64,000 nt of DNA from Protopterus annectens (Eukaryota > Chordata > Ceratodontiformes > Protopteridae): the NCBI RefSeq assembly GCF_019279795.1, contig NC_056740.1, positions 230,301,347 to 230,365,346 of the forward strand, given 5' to 3'. The notes below the pieces were generated by a model. That model was given only the letters and a program-made list of their open reading frames with translations. It was not told the DNA's origin and did no database searches. Positions 12,401-23,289 of the stretch are shown here, one piece after another. Each line of letters starts with the position of its first letter. Position 1 is the stretch's first letter. The position numbers and the translations under genes were made by a program.

Positions 12401-13282
12401 CTTTTTATTGGCACTCTCTAATCTGATGTTGTTATAGCCGTGTGTGTCAATTTCTTCATGTTTTGTTTTCTGGCATAGCCTGGTTTCTTTGGTAACTAAG
12501 GTGTCCGAAGAGTGTACTGCTATTCAGACATGCACTTCAGAGAGTTTATGAATTCTTCAGAAGTTGGTATGGTATATATGAAGGTCAGGATGATGGTGTG
12601 GGTGAGGTGGTCCTGAGAAAGGAGCTGATGGGGAGATGTTTGGAGCTTGAATTTGCCGAATTGGGCTTGGGTTTGGGTGGATTTCACCAGTAAGATTTTT
12701 GGTTATAGAGGTACAATAGAGGGGGAAGAGGCATTTTGGCTCGATTGTGATTAATGCACAATTTGTAAGTGAATGGCTGTTGCTCTGGATAACTGAACAG
12801 TAGGATATAGGAGTGGTGATATCAGTAGTGTGATTGGGAGATGAGGTTCACAAGTATTTAGCTTGGACGACGCAATATGAGCTTTGTTGGAATTGTTAAA
12901 GTAACGCGTGTTGGTAGGATGTTATGCCCAAAAAGTAGTAGTACTGTGGAACTGTTTCTGAACTTGCTGTAAGAAATCGAAGGTTTTGAAAGGTAGAGGA
13001 TGAGAATTCAGTTAAGATAGGAAGCAGCGCAGGAATTATTTTGGAAATGCAGACATTGAAATGTAGAATAATTTGATCTGTAAGCTTATGGTGGATTTTG
13101 AGGTGTGGATATTTGAATACAGGTGTGGGAAATATTGATATGAGTGGGGATGATTTTATGTGGTAAGGGGTCTGTTTGTGTAAAACCGTTAAGGTAATAG
13201 AATGATAATCAAAAAGTATAGAGTTAATTGTGTGTGGATGTAGAGAGAGGCTGATGTTAAGGGCTTATAGGCAGTATTACAT
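12401..13282. other. Gene-free intronic stretch
   Basis: GT-rich sequence with scattered stops in all frames. It may be the decayed 5' part of the L2-like element to its left, but I see no decisive motif. Confidence 0.4.
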
Positions 13283-13995
13283 GCCTGCCCTGTGCTGGAA
13301 AGTGGCTATATCCCCCCAAGGAGTAGCCCTTGCATTCTAAGCACCATTTAAACTAGCTGGACTGCCTAAAACGCCTTCAAGAAAACCCTAAGACTGTATG
13401 GGTAGTGTCATAGACTGACAAACCATACATTCTGAAAATGTAACCAACAATATACATCAGTACAAGTTCAACCGACGTATAACCCTTAAGGGGAAGGCTG
13501 AGAGATATACAGGAAGAGATTAGAGTGCAGTATTAATCTTATCATAGTATGAGAGAAGATCACAGGGATCAGTGGAAGAGAGAGTTTTGTTCATGAGTGA
13601 CTCAGAGGAACTGTTGGGGAGGGGACTGAGTAGGACAGCATATGGATGCAAACCAATATGGGAGGGACAAAGGCTGTTGGGAATGGTAAATGTTAGATGG
13701 AAGTAAGTAATAGTGGAATAGAAACAGGAGGGTTTCTTTGATAGCAGTAAAGTTGTTTTGAGAGGTATAACAAGTGGATCCTATGAGTGATGGCTGTAGA
13801 ACAGATTTTTGTGTTTTTTTTTCTTTTCATTTACTGAGTGCAGACAAAAGAAGCTAGGGATATGAAATAATTGGCTTTCACAGTGTAATCTAATAGTTAA
13901 GTGAAAGGTCAGTGGCCAGTTTGGTTAAATGGCCCTTAGATTGTAAGAACTACTCCTTTTGGGGAAATGTCACAACCATTTTCCAGCACAGGGCA
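13283..13995. repeat. Inverted repeat pair, about 75 bp arms
   Basis: The left arm (about 13283-13360) contains gccctgtgctggaaagtgg, ccaaggagtag and tctaagcaccatttaa. The reverse complement of 13918-13990 contains gccctgtgctggaaaatgg, ccaaaaggagtag and tctaagggccatttaa. The arms enclose about 560 bp with no reading frame. This suggests a short non-autonomous DNA transposon or two oppositely inserted copies of one repeat. Confidence 0.65.
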
Positions 13996-14057
13996 TGCAC
14001 ATATTTGACTAAAGTTACTATACAGAAACACTTTTCATGTTAAACTTGCTTACATTG

Positions 14058-14250
14058 CACAATGACAGTCTAACTTTTCGCTGAGGTGTGCTTTGTGGCA
14101 GAGCTCCTGATATTTACATCTAAAGAACAGATGTAATGTCCACAATCTACTGCACAATGACAATCTCAGTGAAAACTTTCTCGAGGTGTGCCTTGTGGCA
14201 GAGCACTTGCTATTTATGGCTAAGGGACTGATGTGATATCCACAGTCAAT
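14058..14250. repeat. Two tandem copies of an about 95 bp unit
   Basis: Unit one (about 14058-14150) and unit two (about 14152-14250) share cacaatgaca, gaggtgtgc.ttgtggcagagc, tattta and tgt.atccaca blocks in the same order. No coding potential. Confidence 0.7.
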
Positions 14251-14339
14251 GCATGCACATTACAAATTCAAAACAGTGTTATGTTCAACAGTCTCCTACA
14301 CTTTATTTTAGCCTTAGCAAACAATTGTAAGCATTCATT

Positions 14340-14458
14340 TGTGCTACAGTGTTAAGTTAAATAATTTTAATAGCTTGGGCCGTATGTATAAATGGCCACT
14401 TGTGATCATTGTGTACTACCCTGGTAAACAAATGTGAAATAAAAAATAAAAAAAATCA
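14340..14458 (+). repeat. LINE/SINE 3' tail with A-rich end
   Basis: The sequence ctaccctggtaaacaaatg followed by aaataaaaaataaaaaaa resembles the tails at 15181-15205, 47140-47180 and 63430-63485. It is probably the 3' end of an L2-like LINE or of a SINE using that LINE's machinery. Confidence 0.55.
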
Positions 14459-14965
14459 ATTTGCTTGTAAATTAAATATCTTGCACACCACTATGATGTG
14501 ATCTCCTTTTTTGTAATTTAAAAGTAGATTGTAGCTGAAATGTTACCCCAGTGTTGTAAAGATAAGTACCTTAGAGGTTCCCAAAATGATCTTACACTCA
14601 AGAGGCACAAAGCATTGTGGGTAGGTCATTTGAGTTTACCCAAATGCAATGTAAGATACATTTTGCAAGATATAAGGTCACGTTTGGGCATCCGCCATGC
14701 TGCATGGAGTTATTGTGATTAACCGGAAGCTATGTATTCCTCCAAATCATCAACATGTGTAGCTACCTTAGTTCCTACAAAGGGGGTCCTTTGTAAAGAA
14801 CCTAAAGAACACCTACGTTTCCTGTTTTTAAAGTAATTGCTTTTTAATTTGTTGTTGACAGAGTTTTAGTGGGGTTGCCTTCTCTGACAGACTTAAAATT
14901 TGCCAGATTGTGGTGGGAGGATCCTGTTCTTTGCTGCTGAGCATAAGCTTTTATACACAGTATTG

Positions 14966-15250
14966 AACAGCACAGTGGTGCAATGTTTAGCATTGTCACT
15001 TCACAGCAAGAGGTTCTCTGGTTTAATTCTTGGCTGGGGTGCCTTCTGTGAGGTGTCTGCATGTCTTCCCTGTTTTCGAGTGCATTTCCTCTGGGTGCTC
15101 TGGTTTCCTCCCACATTCCAAAGAAGTGTCTGGAGCATTTTTCCCCATACCTACACTGAAAATGGGCTTTGTCCCAGTTGGACTTTCCCAGTAAACAAAT
15201 GTTAAATGTGTTTTATGTACCCATGAATTGTCATTTCTCCTAAAGACAAT
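14966..15250 (+). mobile_element. V-SINE-like tRNA-derived SINE
   Basis: A tRNA-like head starts with cacagtggtgcaatgtttagc (pol III box A region) and holds ggtttaattct (box B, consensus ggttcgaatcc). It is followed by the conserved SINE centre tttcctctgggtgctctgg and tttcctcccacattccaaag at 15085-15123. This centre is characteristic of V-SINEs known from fishes, lampreys and lungfish. The tail has ggactttcccagtaaacaaatg. The copy is diverged and probably inactive. Confidence 0.8.
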
Positions 15251-16768
15251 AGAAAGACCACACAAATCTTAACATAAAACTGCATAATGGTTAAAAAATT
15301 AATTCAAATAAGTAATTAAAAAAGACAGTCTCCTAAAATATGTATTTGGAAGAAAGCCTTAGAATTGCAAACCTATACCAGGCAGAATAGTTGATTCTGT
15401 ATAATCAAGGCAGGCAAAGTATTACTTAGGCTCTGTTATGCCTATATTAAAATATTGAAAAATCTAAGTGTCAAAATCGATTTTCTCTAGTAGAATTTTT
15501 TCAAATATTACAACTGACGAAATGGATTCCTGTTTTTCACACCAAAAATATTTACAGCAAACTGTATAATGTTGCAAGCTAAATAAACTTTGTAGTGTTA
15601 CTTTGTGCTAAAACAAAGGAATGGCCTTGGTCTGTTCTCTCTTCCATGATGGGTGCAGCTTGTTTGTATAGCTATGCAAATCAAGTCATAAAGTGCGGAG
15701 TATGTGGGAAGTTTGCTGGCCAAGAGTCTCCAAATAATAGTTGTATGTTTCTGCTGTCAATCTGAAATGTAAGCTATGATTGAAAGGAATGTTCCTCAAA
15801 ACTTGGTCCGTGTGCTTAGTGTCTGTCAAGTTAGTGTTCATCTTAACATGTTAGTATAATTTAAATGTACTGCTATCTATTTGAAAAATAAAAATATTTT
15901 TGCTCAAACTACTTTGAGTGTCTTAGTTGTTTTATTGTAATGGCAGACAGTAATAAGAGAAACCAACATTGTATTTTCACAGCATTCCCGGGCACTACTA
16001 GAAGTGCCTCATCTGACTTAGTTTTCCAAGAGATGTTGCAAATTTCCATAACTCTCATTGTCTGTCTTAATACATAGTACTGCTTCATAATTTTGCATGC
16101 AGTGCTGTAAAACATTTCATACAGGAAACATTTTCAAAATGTACAGAAGTTGTTCTGCACCTTACGAGTATGACAGTTATTTAAGAAGGGGGCTGAGCAT
16201 TATTTTAGATGATTTGCATTAGAGCCAGATGTTGAAAATCAAGCTGCAACACCAACATAATCTGTGTCATTGTCATAGTATGTATTATATTTGATTTCTT
16301 TAATGTTTGTTGCATATAGAAAGGTGACTGATGCGAGTACATAGATGAAGACCACATGTGGTTCCAGGAAAAATAAGAATGCATAACATTCTCATGCTTT
16401 TCATCTTTGTTTTGGCATTATTCCACCCTTTTAATCATTACAAACTTTTCTTATTCAGAGTATGCATGCTTTAGCTTACTCTCATTGCAGATAGCCGTCA
16501 TGCATTTGCATGCATTTCTAATAGTTTTCCAAGTCTTCCAATATGGAAAGCTAATGAGGCATTGACTGCTTATTGTGTGAGTAATGGCGAAATGCTTTCT
16601 GCTTTAGGCTGATTTCTTTGTGAATATTCTGTTTTTGACAGTCTTAGCACTGTAAATTACATTTCTATAGTTTTTCTAGTTATTTTGTCTTTGTGAAGAT
16701 GGTTGTTTTTCCTGTGTTACACAGAGCTTACTCATCATAGATGTCACTGAATTGTATTTCTTTTTCAG
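15251..16768 (+). other. PCSK6 intron, no feature recognised
   Basis: AT-rich intronic sequence leading to the acceptor at 16768. No open frame or repeat family was recognised. The nearest host exon upstream lies outside the window. Confidence 0.6.
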
Positions 16769-16945
16769 GAACACTTGAAGAGTGGACACTTATATTGTAT
16801 GGGACATCAGAATACCCTTATTCTCGGACCTCTGCACATTCGCGTTCAAGAATGCTAGAAATTCCCAGCAGGGAAAATGCACAGTTTAGGCTGGACTCTA
16901 CCACCAGCCCACATGAGATTACTGAAGATGATGAGGAATACAATG
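16769..16945 (+). CDS. PCSK6: PCSK6 (PACE4) internal exon: end of P domain and linker
   Basis: PCSK6 is a secreted furin-like serine protease that cleaves precursor proteins at paired basic sites. This exon encodes the last strand of the P (homoB) domain and the linker before the Cys-rich domain. The first residues read GTLEEWTLILYGT, the typical end of a convertase P domain. They are followed by a SAHSRSRMLE-like stretch, which points to PCSK6 rather than PCSK5 or FURIN, and an acidic end EDDEEYN. A pyrimidine-rich acceptor ends at 16768 (tttctttttcag) and a gtaagc donor starts at 16946. The exon is 177 bp, phase 1 at both ends, and has no stop in frame. The next exon in the gene is at 35582. 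The middle of the linker is divergent, as is normal for this region. The main alternative is PCSK5, which lacks the SAH..SRMLE stretch. Confidence 0.9.
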
Positions 16946-17119
16946 GTAAGCACACAATAAAACAATAAAACAAGCAGTTTGAATGTCCAGTATTTGCTTA
17001 TTCCATGCAGTATGTGATTCTTGGAAACATTCTGTATTACCAGGATATTAAAATAGCTGTAAACCAAACTTGATTAATTAGATGTTAGGAGGGTACTGCA
17101 TAAAAAAAATCCATAACTA

Positions 17120-17400
17120 GGATAGAGCAAAGGGGGCGGCTGCCGTGGCTGCAAGCTATTGGGGTGATTGGCACTGAACAGGAGGAGGTGCCATTCAGTC
17201 CCTGCAAGTCAGTACTATGACTACTCAATCACTATTGCTCAGCATGAATGCATTGCAGCTGCCAAAATGATTTAAAGGTCTGCTTACTTGAGTACAAATG
17301 CACTGCTGCCGAAATGATTTAAAAGTCCACTTGCATATTAACATCTGTAGCTGCCTAGTATAGCTCTTTTGGTAAGTTTCTGTTGAAAAATATTAGTTAT
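17120..17400 (+). repeat. Copy of the MITE-like terminal sequence (single arm)
   Basis: The block gaatgcattgcagctgcc, aaatgatttaaa, ttgcatattaacatctgtagc and tagtatagctctttt is the same terminal sequence found at 19985-20140 and, inverted, at 20560-20760. Within it, the segment aaatgatttaaaag.tc is duplicated at about 17264 and 17308. Confidence 0.65.
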
Positions 17401-17640
17401 TATAGAAAAAATTTCCCATTCAGCTCTTTGTCTAGAGCTGAAGATGTTTTTGTCTCGTCCTCAGCTGTGTGCGCGCCCAGGGCCAGCTTTCATTTGCTGC
17501 ATCTCCTGAGGGATATCCTATTAACTAGGAAAGGTTTAACTGTACAGGATTAGGATCTGCTGCTGAGAGCTGACATTATGTTCCAGCCTGGGGTGAAATA
17601 GTGGTCCTCTGTAGAATGCATCATTTCATATATTCTTAGG
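17401..17640. other. Short gene-free gap
   Basis: No family recognised. A weak coding-like run appears on the plus strand (about 17440-17640) but is broken by stops and could not be assigned. Confidence 0.3.
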
Positions 17641-17645
17641 ATGAT

Positions 17646-19140
17646 ACTAGGCTATTGGCCCGGAAGCGCTTATAAGTCTAGCCAAGAATTTCACCCATGT
17701 TCCCACAAAGTCAGCACCTATTTTCCCTGTCCAGCAGGGATACGGGTCGGATCCCAGGGATATATTTTCTGTTTCCCATCCAGTCATCCAGGTTCCCCTT
17801 AAAGAGGACCATTGAGGTACTCTGCTTGACATGGAGAAGGAAGTCTATTCCACAGATGGGGGAGTCACTGGAACACATCTTTCCCACAAACAAGTTCTGT
17901 TAATGTCACAGACCAGATTGAGACCTTACATGTGGGTTGTGTGAGTGGAGTTTGACGTACGGATATGCAGCAACTCCATCAAGGCTGAGTCTGAGCCGGC
18001 CTTGTATGCCAGACACAGGTCACTTCTGAGCAGTCTGTATGAGACTGAGTAGAGGGACAGGGCTTTTAGTCCATCTGTATAGGATAGGTGTTTGAGACCC
18101 TGGATTTTCCTGGTTAGGAAACTGTCTGGCCTCTCCAACTGCTGCATGCGCTTGACAAGGTGCATGCTGAAGGGGGCATTGTACTCGATAATGGGTCTGA
18201 TAAGGGAGGAGTACAGGAATGTTATGACCTCCTTGTTTCTGGATGTAATACCCTTACTTATGAGGTGGGCCATGTAGAAAGCCTTCCATACAATGGAGTC
18301 AACATGGTGGCCAAAGGTCAGGTTGCTATCAACCTAGGTGCCCAAGTCCCTCACTACTGATTGCATGCTTAATACATTATTAATGTGATAATTAGTGAGG
18401 ACACCATTTTCACCAAAGGGGGATAATGATGCATTTCTTGATATTCAGTTTGAGGCCATGCTTCTGGCAACAGTCATTAGTTTGGTTAAGGCCCTCTTGG
18501 AGCATATTCACATCACTAGGGGAATTTGACAGTGCCCATCTTGCAGTTGTTTGCAAACTTGGTCAGCCACAGACCACTAGTTTAGGCTTGCAACTCAGGA
18601 AAGTATATCCCAAACAGTAGAGGCCCCAAGACCAATCCTTGGAGTACACCACTTGTTACAGGTCTACTATTAGAGCTGGCTTCCCCTATTTTAAGTGAGT
18701 GGGTTCTATTAGTGAGCCAGTTAGCTAGCTTACCCATCTGGTAACATATGGGTTGATGCCTAGCTGGGAGAGTTTATGTCCAAGAGTAGAATAGTGTCAA
18801 AGGCTTTGGCCAGGTCAAGGTAGGTGGTGTGCACAGTCTTCCCCTTGTCCATGGCTTTGGAGACCATCTCAAAGAAGTCGACCAAATTTAACAGACATGA
18901 CCTCCCTTTGATGAAGCCAGACTGCGTGGGATCAAGTGTTTGGAGGTTGCCAATGTCCTTGTTAATGAGGTCCATGATAATCCGTTCCATGGCCTTGCAG
19001 ATCAGGCTAGTTAGGCTGATGGGTCTATAATTTCCCAGATCGGTGGACGCTCCAACTTTGTGTAAATGGATGACAGTGGCTGTCCTCCACTCAACTGGGA
19101 TGAAGCCAGTACTCAGACTTTGGTTTAATAGGTTGTCTAA
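17646..19140 (-). mobile_element. CR1-like LINE copy D, 5'-truncated
   Basis: The minus strand holds the RT from 19140 (GRSCLLNLVDFFEMV and LDLAKAFDTILL at 18990-18780), the thumb and C-terminal domain (SSLIRPIIEYNAPFSMHL at about 18215, then LTRKIQGLKHLSYTD and ALSLYSVSYRLLR), and the 3' UTR ending in the family terminus at 17646. Several frameshifts break it. A 5' truncation inside the RT, with the 3' end kept, is the normal product of target-primed reverse transcription. It lies 0.7 kb downstream of the PCSK6 exon in antisense orientation. Confidence 0.88.
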
Positions 19141-19699
19141 TAGCCTAGTTAACCTTTATGCATAACTGTGTGTTAAAAGAGCAAAATGCTATTGGCCTTT
19201 TCTGGTGTAGTTTTGGAAGGGGAATTGGTGTAATGCATTGTTAAAAACAGATGTAGTTTAATCACAGACCACAGACTTCATTGTGGCTCACTTGTCCTTA
19301 ACCAAATTTACAAGCAAGTGGCGAGTGCTACAAAAGTTATAGTCGTGCATTGTTGTGCTTTTGGTGCCCTGCTGGTGGTGGGGGAGTTCCTACAATCCCC
19401 TACTTGTTATAATAAAACTCCAAAGTTACTGCACCTCAATGACATTTTTGCATCATCCTTGGAGAAATGCTGAGGTTATACAGTTGGATGCAGACAACCA
19501 TCACTGATGAAAGTGGTCTGCAGACAGAAATACATGTAACTTCTACAGCTATTACACTTAGATGGAATAAATAGGTATGAGTTGTATTTGCTCAATGCTT
19601 GCTCAGAAATCCCATGATTTCAAATATGTTGTAAAATGCAACTTGCGAAATGCCACAAGAACAGCGTTCTTGGTGCTGTTTAATCCTTGAAATTGTGTC
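19141..19699. other. Gene-free intronic stretch
   Basis: No reading frame or family recognised between CR1 copy D and the L1 scrap. Confidence 0.45.
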
Positions 19700-19950
19700 T
19701 TAATCACTTTCAGATTTGGCAATTTCAGTGAAATTGCACAGTGGCTTATTTCAATTTTATGTAACATTTACATTCATCAGTAGCAGCAAAGTGACAAATT
19801 TGTTACAAAGACGCATTGTTGCCAAAATAGTAACAGTTGACTCTGGCTGAAATTCTCCAACCGTTTATATTTTATTTCCCCGAGTTATACACTGGTGCCC
19901 CCTTTGATCAAGACTCCCACTGGAAAGGAGATTTAATTCCTAGCTAGAAT
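19700..19950 (+). mobile_element. Short L1/Tx1-like ORF2 scrap
   Basis: The plus strand blocks gtgacaaatttgttacaaag and cctttgatcaagactccc, and a FDQD-coding segment, match the reverse complement of 25080-25260, part of the L1-like element there. It is a separate, oppositely oriented fragment. Confidence 0.6.
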
Positions 19951-19984
19951 GTCGGTACCACAAATCACAAAAGCTCAATCTGCA

Positions 19985-20765
19985 CAGAACAGGAGGTGGC
20001 TATTCAGTCACTACAAATCAGTATTGTACTTATTCAGTCACGTTATTGCATAAGAATGTATCATAGCTGCCTAAATGATTTAAGTCTGTTTGCATGTTAA
20101 CTGTAGCTAGCTAGTATTGCGGTTGGATATGGAAAAATGGCAGACAGCTCATGCTTCATCAGTTATGCTTCTCAATGTTTTTGCTGTTAAAATTTGAAAT
20201 AATTTTAAATCGGTTCCATTGAGATTACCAAGTAAAGGGATACTGGTATGGATGGAGGGCTTTTGTCCATTACCCTGCCTGCAGTCTCTCTCTACTACGA
20301 TCCAGGTCTCTCCAATTTGTTTTCCTCCAGAGGAGCCCTCTATGATCTGTCAGTTTTCTTCCCAGTCAAAATTTATAATTACATGACAGTTTTGTGTGTG
20401 TGTGTGTGTGTGATGCGACACCAGTTGTCGTGGTTTAGGGAAGCAGAAACTGAAATTGCAAACTAGCCAGTCTTTCAGTTTTAATGACTCGTTTCAAAAT
20501 TTTAACAGCAAAAACATTGAGAAGTATAAGTGACTAAGCATGAGTAACAGCAATATAGCTCTGTGTTATTTTCCTATAGAAACTGCATCAAAGAGCTATA
20601 CTAACCAGGTACAGTTGTTAACATGCAAGCATTCTTTTCAATCATTTATGCAGCTGCAATGCATTCATACTCAACAGAGACTGAGTAATCGCAATATTGA
20701 CTTACAGGGACAGAATGGCAACTTCTGATATGAGGAGGCCATATCTGCCATAGTATTGTGTATCT
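19985..20765. mobile_element. MITE-like element with long inverted ends
   Basis: The left arm (about 19985-20210) includes aatgtatcatagctgcc, aaatgatttaa, gcatgttaactgtag and tcaatgtttttgctgttaaaattt. The right arm (about 20480-20765) carries the reverse complement in mirrored order: aaattttaacagcaaaaacattga at about 20495, gttaacatgcaagc at about 20618, atgcagctgcaatgcattc at about 20648. Arms of over 200 bp around a 270 bp core with no reading frame fit a foldback or MITE-type non-autonomous DNA transposon. The core holds a TG microsatellite. Confidence 0.65.
20393..20412. repeat. (TG)n microsatellite
   Basis: Ten TG units inside the MITE-like core; the related segment near 21080 has only a few units. 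Confidence 0.9.
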
Positions 20766-20769
20766 AGAC

Positions 20770-21140
20770 GTGTAGAGCGAGAGAGATGGATCATAGCAAA
20801 AAGGGACTACAGGCAGGTTAAAGGGTCAATGTTTCCCCTCCATACCAGTATCCCTTTACTAGGCCAATTTCAATGGAGTTTATTTAAAATTATTTCAAAT
20901 TTTAACAGCAAAAACACTGAGAAGCATAATTAACTGAACATGAGTGGCAGTAAATGGCTATTTTCTTGAAATTTGCAATTAGAGTGCACCTATTGAGTCA
21001 TTAAACCAAGAGAGACTTGACTAATTTTCGATATCACTTATGCTTCCCTAACCCCATGGCAGCTGGCATAGCTGCGCATACACACATAACAAAGCTGTCA
21101 TGTAATTACAAATTTTGAGTGGGCAGAAAATTGCCAAGTC
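20770..21140 (-). repeat. Second, inverted partial copy of the MITE-like interior
   Basis: The reverse complement of 20770-20960 matches 20150-20300 (cagtgtttttgctgttaaaat, taaagggatactggtatgga, cctgcctg.agtc). The reverse complement of 21000-21140 matches 20330-20490 (aattacatgacag.tttgt, aatgactc). The order suggests a second inserted or rearranged copy next to the first. Confidence 0.55.
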
Positions 21141-21814
21141 ATGAATGGCTCCCCCGCAGAAAAAAATGGAGTGAAATGATGCATTCACTTTTGACATGTT
21201 GGAGCTGACTTGCTGAATAAGGCAAATTTTGGTAATTTTCTTCTGTGAAAAACTAGAATTTGTTTGGCTTCTGATTTTTATCATGCTTAAATGTTTATCC
21301 TGAGCACTTGTCATTGTAATACTGACTTAGATTTGAAAAAAAAAATCAGTCTTGAAAATGTCTCGTCTTTACTTCTTGTATCTAATTTCATAGACAAATC
21401 ATGCCCTCAAAATTGATGTCTTCTGGTAATGAAACCAAGCCACAGAGACCAGGGGCTGTCACTGTAGTGAACATTCACCTTTGTCACCCACCAAACCATA
21501 AGGTCTTGTCATTCTCTGTAGATGACATTTATCAGAATCGCTCTACAAATGAGATCAGAAGCTGTCAGCATGGACATATGTGCTTACAAGAAATACCCTA
21601 CTTTTTGTCATGACCTTGATTATCTATGAAATTGAAAAATGAAGGCAAGTCCATAATATTGACCCAGTTATATCAACATCAGTTCTACTGTGTAAGCAGG
21701 GAAGTTCACAGATGCGCATACACACACAGACACACACACACACCAGCTACTACACATGCCCACCAGCTTTTATATAACTCTTAAAGACTATGTGAGAGGT
21801 AGGCTTTTGTCCAT
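21141..21814. other. Gene-free intronic stretch with a (CA)n tract
   Basis: A short plus-strand open frame at 21401-21613 matches nothing I recognise and has no splice context. A CA microsatellite lies at 21721-21743. Confidence 0.45.
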
Positions 21815-22045
21815 TAAATAAGATTCTTGTCTGTTGTTAATTGCTCCCGATAATATCATCTACGACTTTCCCTCAGACATTGACTATCCTGCACAATGAG
21901 AAGCCAGTCTCAGAAAAATTGAATCATAGCTAATTTAGCCTTCTATCCCTCTGCTTCACTGAAGCCCAGCAATCTGGAAATGGATGGAGTAACACCTGAC
22001 AGTAGTCCAGTGGCATTGTTCCTCAGATCCATATCAGTGCCTGGG
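21815..22045. repeat. Dispersed repeat, copy 1 of a direct pair
   Basis: Shares ordered blocks with 23560-23760: taagatt, cataatgt-like spacers, gactttc.ctcagacattgac, gtgagaa.agcca, aaaaattgaatc, atctggaaa.gga, and ctcagac.tgtcagtgcc. The family is unknown and there is no coding potential. Confidence 0.65.
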
Positions 22046-22329
22046 TATACCTAAAGATGACCATTTGCTTTGTTTTCATGTACTTGTGTATTTTCTACTT
22101 CAGCTGTATTGCTTTTGTATATTTTATAAAGCAAATAAACCTTTATTGCACAAAAACTTCACAATTCAAAATCCATAACAATCTATTAACTGGTTTAGAT
22201 TATATCACTTTTCTAGTTGGCTACTGTGTAAACACACAACAATACAAAATACATTAAACCTAGATAAATAATACAAAACTGTATGGCAGATGAGTGTAGA
22301 TGATGATATTTTCAGCTTTTTTATTTCCC

Positions 22330-23214
22330 ATTAAGGTGCGTAGTCACCCTCTTGGTTGATGCCAAGAAATGCATAATAGTGTTCTAGAGGGGAAGTCATC
22401 CATCCCTGGTAACTATCATATTGACAACACAACCCTAAGAGCAGACTCAGTATACTGTACTCTATCCTTTGACTATCACATATCTACAGTAGTGAGGAAA
22501 TCATTCTATGTTTGACAAAGGTATGGCATCTAGGTCTGAGGGATGTCATTGTTCTAGTATAATTCAGTAGATATCAGACCTATCATTGAGCACAGTGCCC
22601 CTTTTGGTATGTACCTAACCAGGCACATCTGACAATTGGAATGTCCACAGAGGTTCTTCACAAAAAGAATACAAGGTGTTAAATAACATGTCCTATGCAG
22701 ACCACCTTAAAGTCCTATCTCTGTATTCTATCTTCTACACACTGTTGAAGGGAGATCTATGCTTGTGTTGGACCCCACCTTCATGGACCTCCTGCACACC
22801 TGCAAAACAAACAGCACCTGAATTACCCATTCTAAAAATTCAAACTGCTTGCGATATAAATAGGACCTGCTGGTGAGACAGGTATGTAGATCAGAAACTA
22901 CACCTTCTCTAGAACAAGGCTCCCCATCCATGTGAAGTAGAGTTCCTCCCTAACCCAATTCAAGTCTAACTTGGACAACTGGATGGGAAACGAAAATTCA
23001 TCCCTGGTTTGGCACCTATATTTCTGATGGGCACAGGTGGCCTGCAGTGATTAATCTCTTAGGCTTCTGGTTATAAATGTTTAATTTTCCAAGCCCCTGC
23101 ATACACTTATCAAGGATACCAGAACATGTCAGAGATTTAGGATGAATGACTAGGCTTAAAAAGGCCCTAGTGGTCATTAGTTTAGTACACACCTATGAAC
23201 CAACAGTGGTTATA
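22330..23214 (+). mobile_element. CR1-like LINE copy F, 5'-truncated
   Basis: The plus strand shows the end of ORF2: the KKCIIVF-like block at about 22365, a YSRYQTYH-equivalent of the RPIIEY region at about 22570, then MSYADHLKVLSLYSIFY at about 22685-22735. The 3' UTR ends at ctaggcttaaaaaggcccta, tagtttagtacacacctatgaacc. It is decayed by many substitutions, so it is an old copy. Confidence 0.8.
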
Positions 23215-23289
23215 CCTACACTATGCATGTTGTGTGTTTGCACTACTCTGTGCCCCCATTGGGTCTCCTAGGTAGGACTATAACAGCCT

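Noticed and set aside
14058-14250. A CRISPR-like array
   Set aside because: Only two diverged units without spacer structure, in a eukaryotic intron.
14966-15040. A functional tRNA gene
   Set aside because: Box A and B are present but diverged, the cloverleaf is not evident, and the sequence continues into a SINE body.
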